64,000 nt of DNA from Mycolicibacterium neworleansense. Lineage in GTDB: Bacteria; Actinomycetota; Actinomycetes; Mycobacteriales; Mycobacteriaceae. Each line of letters begins with the position of its first letter. The stretch's first letter is position 1. A model generated the notes under the pieces. It was not told where the DNA came from and did no database searches. It worked only from the letters and a program-made list of their open reading frames with translations. Shown in pieces: positions 1 to 9,081 of this stretch. The position numbers were made by a program, and so were the translations under genes. The stretch is taken from contig NZ_CWKH01000001.1 of the NCBI RefSeq assembly GCF_001245615.1, positions 744,001 to 808,000 of the forward strand, read 5' to 3'.

Positions 1-17
1 GCCGAGGCGATGAGCGC

Positions 18-494
18 CTAGCGCGGCTCCGGCGGGGGTTCGTAGTCGTCGCGATACGGGGCCGCGCCGATGCTGCGGGCGATGTCGACGGCTGCCTCGA
101 CCAGTTTCTCCGGCTCGATGTCCCGGTGGGCCAGATAGACCTCACAGTGCCCCACGACCACCCACACGCTGGACAGTTGCACCTGTACAAGGGCGAACTC
201 GCCGGGTTGGGAGCGGTTGAGCTCGTAGGTTCCCCGCGTGAGGTCGGCGCCGTAGCGCAGCTCCTCGACCTCGGCGGCGAAGTCGTCGACCGGGTGGATC
301 GACACGGTGAGGGTCGGGGACGAGGCCGCGTCGGCGCCCCACGACGCGGACAGGCAATCGAGCGGACGGATCGGGTTGGCCACGCGGTTGTTCTGGACCA
401 GGCCGTCCATGGTCAGGTGTCGGGACAGGATCGCGCGGATCGCCGTGACCCGGGCAGTGTAGGTCCGCAGCTCGTCGCCGACAGGTTCGCTCAC
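18..494 (-). CDS. Hypothetical protein, divergent from hisE
   Basis: A 158-residue acidic soluble protein with no signal peptide or membrane segment and no domain I recognise. The frame stays open far upstream into hisE, but the GTG at 494 is the sensible start because anything longer would run antisense through hisE. An AGGAGG lies directly against this GTG, which is unusually close, so a start a few codons downstream is possible. The C-terminus is Pro/Glu rich ([10 protein letters not shown]). It is transcribed divergently from hisE across about 37 bp, so the promoters must overlap. No function is assigned. Confidence 0.7.
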   Translation of the reverse strand: MSEPVGDELRTYTARVTAIRAILSRHLTMDGLVQNNRVANPIRPLDCLSASWGADAASSPTLTVSIHPVDDFAAEVEELRYGADLTRGTYELNRSQPGEFALVQVQLSSVWVVVGHCEVYLAHRDIEPEKLVEAAVDIARSIGAAPYRDDYEPPPEPR

Positions 495-531
495 CCTCCT
501 ATTGCACCCCACATTTGGCCCTCCACCGAGC

Positions 532-813
532 ATGAAACAATTCATGCCTGTGAAGACCTTCGAGGCCCTGTTCGCCGAACTCAGCGACAAAGCGCGCACC
601 AGACCTGCCGGTAGCGGCACGGTCGCCGCCCTTGACGCCGGCATCCATGGGCTCGGCAAGAAGATCCTTGAGGAAGCCGGCGAGGTGTGGCTGGCGGCCG
701 AGCACGAAAGCGACGAGTCGCTGGCCGAGGAGGTCAGCCAGTTGCTGTACTGGACCCAGGTGCTGTTGATCTCCCGGGGACTCACCCTCGATGACGTCTA
801 CCGGAAGTTGTGA
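532..813 (+). CDS. hisE: Phosphoribosyl-ATP pyrophosphatase HisE
   Basis: HisE hydrolyses phosphoribosyl-ATP to phosphoribosyl-AMP, the second step of histidine synthesis, in the cytoplasm. The 93-residue product matches the usual mycobacterial length and shows the MazG-like metal-binding helices: [15 protein letters not shown] followed by [11 protein letters not shown], whose acidic residues bind Mg2+. The ATG at 532 ([10 protein letters not shown]) is chosen over the upstream in-frame TTG at 502 because it gives the family length. hisG follows after 3 bp, so the two are cotranscribed and probably translationally coupled. Confidence 0.96.
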   Translation: MKQFMPVKTFEALFAELSDKARTRPAGSGTVAALDAGIHGLGKKILEEAGEVWLAAEHESDESLAEEVSQLLYWTQVLLISRGLTLDDVYRKL

Positions 814-816
814 GCC

Positions 817-1683
817 GTGGCTGATCAGATGTTGCGCGTCGCGGTGCCCAACAAGGGCTCGCTCAGCGAATCGGCCGCCGAGATCCTGGCCGAGGCCGGC
901 TACCGGCGTCGGCGCGACCCCAAGGACCTGACCGTCGTCGATCCGGTCAACAACGTCGAATTCTTCTTCCTGCGGCCCAAGGACATCGCGATCTACGTGG
1001 GTTCGGGTCAGCTCGACCTCGGTATCACCGGACGTGATCTGGCCGCCGATTCCGACGCCCCGGTGCGGGAGCGCCTGTCGCTGGGCTTCGGCAACTCCAC
1101 CTTCCGTTACGCCGGTCCGGCCGGCCGGGACTGGAGCCCGCAGGACCTGGCCGGCAAGCGCATCGCCACCTCGTTCCCCAACCTGGTTCGCAAGGACCTT
1201 GCGGCACAGGGCATCGAGGCTTCGGTGATCCGGCTCGACGGCGCCGTCGAGATCTCCATTCAGCTCGGGGTTGCCGACGTGATCGCCGACGTGGTCGGCT
1301 CGGGCCGCACCCTGGGACTGCACGGCCTGGTGGCATTCGGTGCGCCGCTGTGCGACTCGGAGGCGGTGCTGATCGAACGTGACGGAGCCGAGGGCGACGG
1401 CAATGCCTCCGCGCGTGATCAGCTCACGGCGCGCGTGCAGGGCGTGGTGTTCGGCCAGCAGTACCTGATGCTGGATTACGATTGCCCGCGTGCGGTTTTG
1501 GATCAGGCCACCGCGGTGACTCCGGGCCTGGAGTCGCCGACCATCGCACCGCTGGCGGATCCGGACTGGGTCGCGGTACGGGCCTTGGTGCCGCGCCGCG
1601 ACGTCAACGCCATCATGGATGAGATCGCCGCGATCGGCGCGAAAGCGATACTCGCATCGGATATTCGGTTCTGCCGTTTCTGA
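817..1683 (+). CDS. hisG: ATP phosphoribosyltransferase HisG
   Basis: HisG joins ATP and PRPP to give phosphoribosyl-ATP, the committed and histidine-inhibited first step of histidine synthesis. This is the long (HisG-L) form: periplasmic-binding-protein-like catalytic domains, then a C-terminal ACT-like regulatory domain (roughly residues 215-288, with [20 protein letters not shown]). The PRPP-binding segment is DVVGSGRTL. The GTG at 817 gives 288 residues and has GGAAG 8 nt upstream; the ATG at 829 would give 284 residues, the length I recall for the M. tuberculosis protein, so the exact start is open. The ending [11 protein letters not shown] is typical of mycobacterial HisG. Confidence 0.96.
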   Translation: MADQMLRVAVPNKGSLSESAAEILAEAGYRRRRDPKDLTVVDPVNNVEFFFLRPKDIAIYVGSGQLDLGITGRDLAADSDAPVRERLSLGFGNSTFRYAGPAGRDWSPQDLAGKRIATSFPNLVRKDLAAQGIEASVIRLDGAVEISIQLGVADVIADVVGSGRTLGLHGLVAFGAPLCDSEAVLIERDGAEGDGNASARDQLTARVQGVVFGQQYLMLDYDCPRAVLDQATAVTPGLESPTIAPLADPDWVAVRALVPRRDVNAIMDEIAAIGAKAILASDIRFCRF

Positions 1684-1716
1684 TCAGCGGGTGCCGCGGC
1701 ATCTTGCGTGTTAGCG

Positions 1717-1743
1717 TCCGGGGGACAATTCCAGGCCCCCGGA
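1717..1743 (+). promoter_or_regulatory. Stem-loop overlapping the ribosome binding site of the DUF4126 gene
   Basis: TCCGGGGG (1717-1724) pairs with CCCCCGGA (1736-1743), an 8-bp GC stem with an 11-nt loop. The right arm includes the start of the GGAGG (1741-1745) that serves the GTG at 1751. No T-run follows, so it is not a classical terminator. It may end hisEG transcription or mask the ribosome binding site. Confidence 0.4.
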
Positions 1744-1750
1744 GGTTGCC

Positions 1751-2233
1751 GTGACGCATTTTCTGGTTCTGTTGTTGGCTCTGCTCATCGGCGTGGTCGC
1801 CGGACTGCGAGCGTTCACCGCTCCGGCCGCGGTGGCCTGGGCCGCCGCACTGAACTGGATCAACCTCGACGGCACCTGGGTGCAGTGGTTGGCGCATCCG
1901 GTCACGGTCACCGTGCTGACCATTCTCGCTGTGGTGGAGTTGGTTACCGACCAGCTGCCGAAGACCCCCAGCCGCAAGACGCCGGTGCAGTTCATCGCCC
2001 GCCTGATCACCGGAGCCTTCGCCGGTGCGGTGATCGGCACCGCATGGGGCTTCACCTTCACCGCGCTCGGTGCCGGTCTCGTCGGTGCGGTGCTCGGAAC
2101 GCTCGGCGGTTACGAGGCGCGCAAGCGTCTGGTCAGCCGCAACGACGGTCATGACCTCCCGGTCGCATTGTTCGAGGACGCGGTCGCCGTACTCGGCGGT
2201 TTCGCTGTCGCTGCCCTGACCGCCGTTCTGTAG
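1751..2233 (+). CDS. DUF4126-family integral membrane protein
   Basis: A 160-residue membrane protein with about four hydrophobic segments (residues 3-35, 45-65, 85-120, 140-160) and Gly/Ala-rich helices (ALLIGVVAGLRAFTAP, GAGLVGAVLGTLGG). This resembles the DUF4126 family, whose function is unknown. The conserved polar stretch TDQLPKTPSRKTP lies between helices. The GTG start follows GGAGG at good distance. It sits 67 bp after hisG and 3 bp before the disulfide oxidoreductase gene. The same order beside hisG is, from memory, found in M. tuberculosis (Rv2120c). Confidence 0.85.
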   Translation: MTHFLVLLLALLIGVVAGLRAFTAPAAVAWAAALNWINLDGTWVQWLAHPVTVTVLTILAVVELVTDQLPKTPSRKTPVQFIARLITGAFAGAVIGTAWGFTFTALGAGLVGAVLGTLGGYEARKRLVSRNDGHDLPVALFEDAVAVLGGFAVAALTAVL

Positions 2234-2236
2234 CCC

Positions 2237-3613
2237 ATGGCGCCCGCGCAGAGTTTCGACGCAATCGTCATCGGCGCGGGACAGGCCGGGCCGCCGCTGG
2301 CGGGCCGGTTGACCGCGGCGGGGCAGACCGTCGCGGTGATCGAACGCAAGCTGGTCGGCGGCACGTGCGTCAACTACGGCTGCATCCCGACGAAAACCCT
2401 TGTGGCCAGTGCGCATGCCGCCCATCTCGCGCGGCGCGGCGCCGATTTCGGCATCGGCACAGGCGACATCGACATCGACATGGCCAAGGTCAAGGCCCGC
2501 AAGGACTCGATCATGCTGGCCGACCGCCGCGGCGTGGAGGATTGGCTTGAGGCGATGAACGGCGCGGTGCTCATCCGTGGCCACGCCCGGTTCATCGATC
2601 CGCACACGGTCGACGTCGACGGCCAACTGCTGCGGGCCGAGCGGATCTTCCTCAATGTCGGTGGGCGGGCCGTGGTTCCGGATTTTCCCGGACTGGACGG
2701 GATCGACTATCTGACCAACGTCGGCATCCTCGACCTCGACCGGCTACCCGAACACCTGGTGATCGTGGGCGGTAGCTACATCGCGCTGGAGTTCGCGCAG
2801 ATGTACCGGCGCTTCGGTGCCCGTGTCACGGTGATCGAGAAGGGACCCCGCCTGACTTCCCGTGAGGACGAGGACGTCTCGGCGACCATCAAGGACATCC
2901 TGGAGGCAGAGGGCATCGACGTGGTGCTCAATGCCACCGCTATCCGGTTTTCCAAGCGGGACAGTGGTTTCGAGGTGACACCCCGCGACGGCGCGGATCC
3001 AATCGAGGGTACGCACCTGCTGCTCGCGGTGGGGCGCGCCCCCAACACCGACGATCTCGGCCTGGAGCAGGCCGGCGTGCAGACCGACAAGCGCGGCTAC
3101 ATCGTCGTCGACGATCAGCTGCGCACCACCGTCGACCACATCTGGGCGATGGGGGACTGCAACGGCAAGGGCGCGTTCACCCACACGTCCTACAACGACT
3201 TCGAGATCGTCGCCGCCAATCTGCTCGACGACGACCCCCGCCGGGTGAGTGACCGGGTCACGTCCTACGCGCTCTACATCGATCCGCCGCTGGGCCGCGC
3301 CGGGATGACCGTCGATCAGGTACGGGCATCCGGCCGAAAAGCGTTGGTGGGCAAGCGTCCGATGACCCGGGTCGGCCGCGCGGTCGAGAAGGGTGAGACC
3401 CAGGGTTTCATGAAGGTGGTGGTGGATGCCGAGACCGAGGAGATTCTCGGGGTGGCGATCCTGGGAGTCGGCGGCGACGAGGTGGTGCACGCCGTCATCG
3501 ACGTGATGACGGCCAAGCTGCCCTACACCGCGATCTCGCGCACCATGCACATCCACCCCACCGTCAGTGAGTTGGTGCCTACGATGCTGCAGGAGCTGAA
3601 ACCGCTGGACTGA
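2237..3613 (+). CDS. FAD-dependent pyridine nucleotide-disulfide oxidoreductase (mercuric reductase/Lpd-like)
   Basis: A 458-residue class I flavoprotein disulfide reductase. Order: FAD-binding GxGxxG (VIGAGQAGPPLAG, about residues 11-23), redox-active disulfide GGTCVNYGCIPTK (about 42-54), NAD(P)-binding motif (VIVGGSYIALEFAQMYRRFG, about 175), second FAD motif (IWAMGDCNGKG, about 308), and a C-terminal dimerisation domain with the catalytic HPTVSE His-Glu pair. It lacks the N-terminal heavy-metal domain and C-terminal Cys pair of true MerA, so mercury reduction is not supported. The substrate is unknown. It is 3 bp after the DUF4126 gene and its 3' end overlaps the convergent flavodoxin gene by 35 bp. 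Confidence 0.9.
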   Translation: MAPAQSFDAIVIGAGQAGPPLAGRLTAAGQTVAVIERKLVGGTCVNYGCIPTKTLVASAHAAHLARRGADFGIGTGDIDIDMAKVKARKDSIMLADRRGVEDWLEAMNGAVLIRGHARFIDPHTVDVDGQLLRAERIFLNVGGRAVVPDFPGLDGIDYLTNVGILDLDRLPEHLVIVGGSYIALEFAQMYRRFGARVTVIEKGPRLTSREDEDVSATIKDILEAEGIDVVLNATAIRFSKRDSGFEVTPRDGADPIEGTHLLLAVGRAPNTDDLGLEQAGVQTDKRGYIVVDDQLRTTVDHIWAMGDCNGKGAFTHTSYNDFEIVAANLLDDDPRRVSDRVTSYALYIDPPLGRAGMTVDQVRASGRKALVGKRPMTRVGRAVEKGETQGFMKVVVDAETEEILGVAILGVGGDEVVHAVIDVMTAKLPYTAISRTMHIHPTVSELVPTMLQELKPLD

Positions 3614-4211
3614 CGGTGCGGCCGATGTTGAGCTGACGTGTCACCAGCGCGACGCGATGCCCGAGGTGGCGGCACGTGCTCACATCGGCAGGGTGCACCT
3701 GGTCGGGGTTGGCGTCCACGTTGGTCTGGGCGCCGGCCCCCAGGAAGAAGCCGAGCCGGTTGAGGTCGTCCTCGCTGCTGAACGAGCTGTTCCAGCCGGT
3801 GCTCAAACCCAGGTTCACCCAATGCATATGGTGCTGGGCGGCGAAGACCGCCAATGAACTCAGCGTGTTGAGCTTGTCGCCGCTCTTCCCGCCGGAGTTC
3901 GTGAACCCGGCCGCCACCTTGTCGCGCCAGGTGCCTTCCATACACCGTCGGCCGGTCTTCTCGGCGAAGGCCTGAAATCCCGCCGACACGTTGCCCATGT
4001 AGGTGGGACTGCCGAAGATCATGGCGTCGACGTGGTCCAGCAGGTTCCAGTCGTCATCGGTCATGGTCTCGACGTGCATCACGGTGACATCGGCGCCGGC
4101 GTCACCGGCTCCGGCCGCGACCGCCTCGGCCAGGGATGCCGTGTGGCCGAACCCGGAGTGGTAAACCACCGCGACGGTGGGGGCGGCGACGTCAATTCCG
4201 TTGTGGGACAT
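3579..4211 (-). CDS. Flavodoxin / NAD(P)H-dependent FMN reductase (WrbA-like)
   Basis: A 210-residue flavodoxin-fold protein. The phosphate-binding loop is VVYHSGFGHTASLAEAV (residues 15-31), and FGSPTYMGNVSAGFQAF with the later HHMHWVNLG segment resembles WrbA-like NAD(P)H:quinone oxidoreductases. The C-terminal 35 residues are extra and encoded where the gene overlaps the convergent oxidoreductase. GGAGGAAG precedes the ATG. It is the third gene of an ArsR-SRPBCC-flavodoxin operon (9-bp gap from the SRPBCC gene), so it is probably under ArsR control. The electron acceptor is not known. Confidence 0.85.
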   Translation of the reverse strand: MSHNGIDVAAPTVAVVYHSGFGHTASLAEAVAAGAGDAGADVTVMHVETMTDDDWNLLDHVDAMIFGSPTYMGNVSAGFQAFAEKTGRRCMEGTWRDKVAAGFTNSGGKSGDKLNTLSSLAVFAAQHHMHWVNLGLSTGWNSSFSSEDDLNRLGFFLGAGAQTNVDANPDQVHPADVSTCRHLGHRVALVTRQLNIGRTVSPAVSAPAAS

Positions 4212-4220
4212 GTCTTCCTC

Positions 4221-4736
4221 CTAGGGGGTCCACTGGGTGCCGAGGGTTTGGGCGACTTCCTTGTAACGCTGGGCCCAGTCGGGCAGGGGCTGTCCGCCGA
4301 GATGTGCTTCCAGCCGGTCCAGGTAGGCGTGGGTGCCGGGTTGGAAGCCCTGGCCGTCGGAGACCGTCAGGCCGCGGTGGGTGAACCGGAGCAGGGTGCC
4401 GTCACCGTCTGGGATGAGTTCGTAACGTACGACGCCGGCTTCGGGCGCGGACAGGACCGCCTGGTTCCACTCGTGCTCGAATACCCGCGGCGGGTCCCAC
4501 ACCCGGATCCGTCCGGTCATCTTCTTCTGTTGCGCCGGGATCGGCGGAGAGTGCGGGATCATCTCGATCGTTCCGCCTTCGCGGGCCTCGATCGTCGTTT
4601 CGCCCATCCACTGATTGCGCTGTGCGGGGTCGGTGATGGCGACCCACACGGCGTCGACGGGATAGGGAAGGCGCCGCTCGAAGTTCAGCGCGGCCCGGTC
4701 ACCCTCGACCGTGAGTTTTCCTTCGCGGCTGGTCAT
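4221..4736 (-). CDS. SRPBCC (AHSA1-like) domain protein
   Basis: A 171-residue START/Bet v1-like protein: FERRLPYPVDAVWVAITDPAQRNQW is the AHSA1-type N-terminal strand-helix, and the C-terminal helix (THAYLDRLEAHLGG) closes the ligand cavity. The ATG at 4736 overlaps the arsR stop codon as ATGA, so translation is coupled. ArsR-AHSA1 pairs are common in actinobacteria, but the ligand is usually unknown. The upstream in-frame extension is antisense to nothing useful and overlaps arsR, so it is rejected. Confidence 0.88.
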   Translation of the reverse strand: MTSREGKLTVEGDRAALNFERRLPYPVDAVWVAITDPAQRNQWMGETTIEAREGGTIEMIPHSPPIPAQQKKMTGRIRVWDPPRVFEHEWNQAVLSAPEAGVVRYELIPDGDGTLLRFTHRGLTVSDGQGFQPGTHAYLDRLEAHLGGQPLPDWAQRYKEVAQTLGTQWTP

Positions 4737-5050
4737 TTCGTCTCCTTGTGGGTCGCTTTGAGATGGCGTTCCAGGGCGTCGAGGTGATCTGTCCAGTAGC
4801 GGCGGTACCGCTCGATCCACTCGTCGATCTGCATCAGGCCGTCGGCGCGCAACGCGTAGATGCGGCGCTGCGCGTCGGGCCGTACCTCGACCAGGCCGAC
4901 CTCTCGCAGTACCCGCAGGTGCCGTGACACCGTGGGCTGGGTGAGTCCCGGCAAGGTGGCGACCAGTTCGCCTGCGGTGCGCTCACCGTCGACGAGGGCA
5001 TCGAGCAATGCGCGGCGACTGGGTTCGGCGACTGCCTCGAACACGTCCAT
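4733..5050 (-). CDS. ArsR-family transcriptional regulator
   Basis: A 105-residue winged-helix repressor: FEAVAEPSRRALLDALVDGERTAGELVATLPGLTQPTVSRHLRVLREVGLV gives the ArsR helix-turn-helix (about residues 25-55), and the wing is EVRPDAQRRIYALR. There is no CxC metal site of the arsenic/cadmium sensors; the C-terminal YRRYWTDHLDALERHL helix is typical of the subfamily paired with AHSA1 proteins. It heads the operon and a perfect 14-bp palindrome lies about 19 bp upstream of its start, pointing to autoregulation. Confidence 0.92.
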   Translation of the reverse strand: MDVFEAVAEPSRRALLDALVDGERTAGELVATLPGLTQPTVSRHLRVLREVGLVEVRPDAQRRIYALRADGLMQIDEWIERYRRYWTDHLDALERHLKATHKETK

Positions 5051-5068
5051 GCCTTGAGTATTGCACCA

Positions 5069-5082
5069 CGTCTATATAGACG
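5069..5082. promoter_or_regulatory. Candidate ArsR operator (perfect palindrome)
   Basis: CGTCTATATAGACG is a perfect 14-bp inverted repeat in the short gap upstream of arsR. It is AT-rich at its centre within GC-rich DNA and lies where a repressor would cover the arsR promoter. The link to this ArsR is inferred from position. Confidence 0.65.
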
Positions 5083-5139
5083 CAAGTGCATATACGAGCG
5101 CTGGCGGACGGGGCCATCGGAAGATGCCGGGCGAAGAGA

Positions 5140-5646
5140 TCAGCGTGCAGCGCGCAGCAGGCGCAATTGCCCGATCTCGGCGGCGTTCTTCGTCAGTTCG
5201 ACGTTGAGCCACAACACCATGTCGGCCAGTGACCGGCCGGAGTCCGGCCCCCACGGAAACGTCGCGGGGGCAACAAGATCGGTGTCGGTCAACGACTGCA
5301 GCAACCCACTCCAGCGGGCGCCGAGGATCCTGATCCGCTGCACCGCGCCGGCGGGACCGGGCCAGTCGACATCGGTCGGTTCCGGTGGCGTCTGACCGTC
5401 GACGTGCGCCAGGGCGCTCGACCACCAGAAGATCATGTGCCAGGTGAGCCAGCCGATGGTCGGAACCGGAATCGGGTCGGGTTCGGTGTCAGCCCAGTCC
5501 GGCCGCCATCGACCCGTTGCGTCCTGGCGCACCGTCCAGACCAACGGTCCGGGCTCCCACAGGTGATCCTCGTCCGACAGCGCTGACAGATGCAGATCGG
5601 TCAGCGTCCAGGCCAGCTCGAATTGGCGGCGTAGCTCGGCGATCAC
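5140..5646 (-). CDS. DinB-family protein (DUF664-like)
   Basis: A 168-residue four-helix-bundle protein of the DinB type. The sequence starts RRQFELAWTLTDLHLSALSDEDHLWEP, has the central metal-site helix TIGWLTWHMIFWWSSALAH and ends with a helix EIGQLRLLR. DinB proteins include thiol-dependent transferases and proteins of unknown role, and nothing here fixes a substrate. The GTG start overlaps the stop of the upstream thioesterase-like gene as GTGA, so it is the last gene of a three-gene operon. Confidence 0.85.
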   Translation of the reverse strand: MIAELRRQFELAWTLTDLHLSALSDEDHLWEPGPLVWTVRQDATGRWRPDWADTEPDPIPVPTIGWLTWHMIFWWSSALAHVDGQTPPEPTDVDWPGPAGAVQRIRILGARWSGLLQSLTDTDLVAPATFPWGPDSGRSLADMVLWLNVELTKNAAEIGQLRLLRAAR

Positions 5647-6440
5647 GGCACCCGCATCACCAGCAGCGTCTGGGCAGAGGTGCCGATAAACCCTTTGCGG
5701 TCAAAGATTTCCGCGGTCGTCGCACCCACGCCGTCAGGTCCGATGGAGCCGCGGGCCCGCACCGCGAAGTCCGAGCCTTCCGGCAACCGGTGCAGATGCA
5801 CGGCGGTGTCGGTGTTCATGAAGATGAACTTCTCGGGATCCAGCGCCGCACCGATACCGTTGGCCGAATCCACCACGAGCGCCAGGCGCTGCAGCGCCGT
5901 CGTCTCCTCGTCATCGACCACCGGCGTCAACGGACTCATCCACGCTACGGCGGCCTCACCCTCGGCGGTACGTTGCCGGCGCCAGGACACGCTTTCCAGA
6001 TAGCCCGGTGCGCCCTCCCAGTTGTGTGCCACGTCGGCGGCCTCACCCTCCACCAAGGGGGCGAAGCGGTCGGTGGCCACATCGCTGGTGTCGCTGGGGG
6101 CCAGCAGCCAGGCCGTCACCCGCGCCACCGCACGCCAGGAACCGTCGGGGCGCGCGGCCTCCATTTCGGAGGCGACCATCGAGATGCGTGACCCGGGCCG
6201 GTCCACCCAGGCCCGAACTCGCACCGGGGCAACGGGAATCGCGCCCAGGATGTCGAGCGTCAGCCGGCCGACCCGCAGGCCGGAGTCGGCGGTCAAGTCC
6301 TCGATCGCCTTGGTCAGCAGCGCCAGCGGCGGCGAACCGTGCTGAATCGCCGGATCCCAGTTGCTCCGGGTATCGGCAGTGGATTCGAACAGCTGGTACT
6401 CACCATCGGAACCGAGCCGATGGTAGTGACACCCGATCAT
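5643..6440 (-). CDS. Double-hotdog thioesterase-like protein
   Basis: A 265-residue protein resembling the tandem-hotdog acyl-CoA thioesterase-like family. The N-terminal half has FESTADTRSNWDPAIQHGSPPLALLTKAIED, whose HGSPPLAL is the hotdog helix, and the second half has DTAVHLHRLPEGSDFAVRARGS. The ATG at 6440 overlaps the stop of the RecB-like gene as ATGA. Acyl substrate and catalytic activity are not shown by the sequence. The longer frame to 6527 is rejected because it overlaps the upstream gene. Confidence 0.82.
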   Translation of the reverse strand: MIGCHYHRLGSDGEYQLFESTADTRSNWDPAIQHGSPPLALLTKAIEDLTADSGLRVGRLTLDILGAIPVAPVRVRAWVDRPGSRISMVASEMEAARPDGSWRAVARVTAWLLAPSDTSDVATDRFAPLVEGEAADVAHNWEGAPGYLESVSWRRQRTAEGEAAVAWMSPLTPVVDDEETTALQRLALVVDSANGIGAALDPEKFIFMNTDTAVHLHRLPEGSDFAVRARGSIGPDGVGATTAEIFDRKGFIGTSAQTLLVMRVP

Positions 6441-7264
6441 GCAGCTCCTGTTTCTGGCCACCCGGGATACGGCGGCGGGGTGCCACCGAACGCCGGACAC
6501 AAACTCTGATGTGCGCACCACGAGCACAATTTCGACGGATTGGGACGGAAGTCTCCTGTCGCCCCGGCCACCTGGATGGCCTTCCAGATCGCCATCAGGG
6601 TGCGCTCGAACCGCAGCAACTCGTCATGGGTGGGGGAGTAGTCGAGCACCTGCCCGTCGGCCAGGTACAACAGCCGAAGCCGCGACGGCATCACCTCACG
6701 CGAGCGCAGCAGCGCCACGGCATAGAACTTCATCTGGAACATCGCCTTGAACTCGGCCTGTGCCCGCGCCTCGGGCGGGGCCTTGCCGGTCTTGTAGTCG
6801 ACGACGCGCAGTTCGCCCGTCGGGGCGACGTCGATCCGGTCGACGAAGCCACGCAGCAGCGTGCCGTCGGCCAGCTCGACCTCGAGGCGGTGCTCGCAGC
6901 ACTCCGGATCGAACCGCGTCGGATCTTCCAGGCGGTAGTACCCCGACAACAGTGCGCGGGCCTCGGCGAGCAACCTGGCCGGGAATTCGGTCTCGGCCAG
7001 CTCCGGCTCGGCGGCCACCACCTGCTCCCACGCCGGCTCGACGAGCGTCAGCGCGGTGTCATGCACCCGTTCGGCCGCGGGCAGGCCGTAGAGCTGCTCC
7101 AACGCGGCGTGCACCAGAGAACCACGCAGCTGGGCAGTGGACCGCGGTTCGGGGAGCCGGTCGATGGCGCGGAACCGGTAGAGCAGCGGGCATTGCTTGA
7201 AATCACCGGCTCGCGACGGCGACAGCGCCGGGCGGCGCGGCGTCGGGGCCGGTTCTTCGCTCAC
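6437..7264 (-). CDS. RecB-family PD-(D/E)XK exonuclease-like protein
   Basis: A 275-residue stand-alone nuclease domain. The PD-(D/E)XK core is LRGFVDRIDV followed by LRVVDYKTGK (Asp and Lys catalytic), with a later QMKFYAVAL helix equivalent to the QxxxY motif. Cys25 plus Cys247, Cys250 and Cys256 form the spacing expected for the iron-sulfur cluster of AddB/Cas4-type nucleases. It corresponds to Rv2119 of M. tuberculosis (from memory). The GTG at 7264 gives the family length. It is first in a coupled operon with the thioesterase-like and DinB genes, divergent from trmI. Confidence 0.88.
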   Translation of the reverse strand: MSEEPAPTPRRPALSPSRAGDFKQCPLLYRFRAIDRLPEPRSTAQLRGSLVHAALEQLYGLPAAERVHDTALTLVEPAWEQVVAAEPELAETEFPARLLAEARALLSGYYRLEDPTRFDPECCEHRLEVELADGTLLRGFVDRIDVAPTGELRVVDYKTGKAPPEARAQAEFKAMFQMKFYAVALLRSREVMPSRLRLLYLADGQVLDYSPTHDELLRFERTLMAIWKAIQVAGATGDFRPNPSKLCSWCAHQSLCPAFGGTPPPYPGWPETGAA

Positions 7265-7278
7265 ACCCGTAAGCCTAG

Positions 7279-8229
<951 letters not shown>

Positions 8230-8233
8230 GGTC

Positions 8234-8527
8234 CTAATCGTCGCTGCGGTGTAGGCCCCTTCGGGCCGAGAGCAGTTCGATTTCGGGGCGGTTCGCGACC
8301 AACCGTTCGGCGGCGTCGAGCACCTGGACGACGTGGGCCCGGTCGGCGCCCACCAGAGCCACGCCGAGGCCGGCGCGGCGGTGCAGATCCTGGGTGCCGG
8401 TCTCGGCCGCCGACACCGCGAGCCTGCGGTGCAGCTCGGCGATGACCGGGCGGATCACGGAGCGCTTCTGCTTGAGCGAGTGCACATCACCGAGCAGCAC
8501 GTCGAACTCCAGCCAGCCGATCCACAT
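8234..8527 (-). CDS. DUF503-family small protein
   Basis: A 97-residue protein: MWIGWLEFDVLLGDVHSLKQKRSVIRPVIAELHRR is the conserved DUF503 N-terminus, followed by VALVGADRAHVVQVLDAAERLVANRPEIELLSA. Members are small ferredoxin-like-fold proteins of unknown function. It is 6 bp downstream of lppK and ends 4 bp before the convergent trmI stop. Confidence 0.88.
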   Translation of the reverse strand: MWIGWLEFDVLLGDVHSLKQKRSVIRPVIAELHRRLAVSAAETGTQDLHRRAGLGVALVGADRAHVVQVLDAAERLVANRPEIELLSARRGLHRSDD

Positions 8528-8533
8528 GGCGGC

Positions 8534-9073
8534 TCAGCGGGGTGGCGTCGGGGCATTCGATGAACCCGCCGCCGATCCCATGACGAGCAGCAGATCGGCG
8601 GTGTGCCGGGTCAGCTGCCAGCCGTCGCCCTGCGGGGTGAATTCCATCGGGAAGCTGAAGTTGCGGGCCGACTCCTCGCCGCCAGCGGTGACCTTGATGG
8701 TCGCCACGACGTTGGTCGGCTCGTTCTGGGCCCAAGCCAGATCGGTGGCCTCGAAGGCCAGCGGGGTGAATCCGTTGTCGACCAGGGCGCGGCCGAACTT
8801 GTCCAGCGCGGCCGCGTCATCGGCGGTGCCCTGTTCGACCAGGCCCACCTTGTCCGCACCGGGAACGTTGACGTCGGCCAGGCGGTCCAGCACGCCGGTC
8901 AGCGCTTCGGGGGCGGGCAGCGGCGCGGCCGGTGGTGTCTCCGGCGCCGTGGTCAGCGCGCTCGTGGTCGGGTGCGCGGTCTTCGCCGGGTGATCCGCGC
9001 TGCTACACCCACAGAGCCCAAGTGCCGCCACGATCGTGGCGGCACCCAGGACTGCGATACGGCTGCGGTTCAA
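8534..9073 (-). CDS. lppK: LppK-like lipoprotein
   Basis: A 179-residue lipoprotein: a short basic N-terminus, a hydrophobic stretch and the lipobox LCGC with the lipidated Cys at residue 23, then a Thr/Pro/Ala-rich linker (about 25-55). The folded domain (LTGVLDRLADVNVPGADKVGLVEQGTADDAAALDKF) aligns by eye with the domain of the neighbouring MTB12-like protein, suggesting an old tandem duplication. The start is TTG, 8 bp after that gene. Expected on the outer face of the cytoplasmic membrane; function unknown. Confidence 0.87.
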   Translation of the reverse strand: MNRSRIAVLGAATIVAALGLCGCSSADHPAKTAHPTTSALTTAPETPPAAPLPAPEALTGVLDRLADVNVPGADKVGLVEQGTADDAAALDKFGRALVDNGFTPLAFEATDLAWAQNEPTNVVATIKVTAGGEESARNFSFPMEFTPQGDGWQLTRHTADLLLVMGSAAGSSNAPTPPR

Positions 9074-9081
9074 TTACCTAC

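Noticed and set aside
2237..3613. Naming this gene merA
   Set aside because: It has the CxxxxC disulfide of the family but neither the N-terminal metal-binding domain nor the C-terminal Cys pair required for mercuric reductase.
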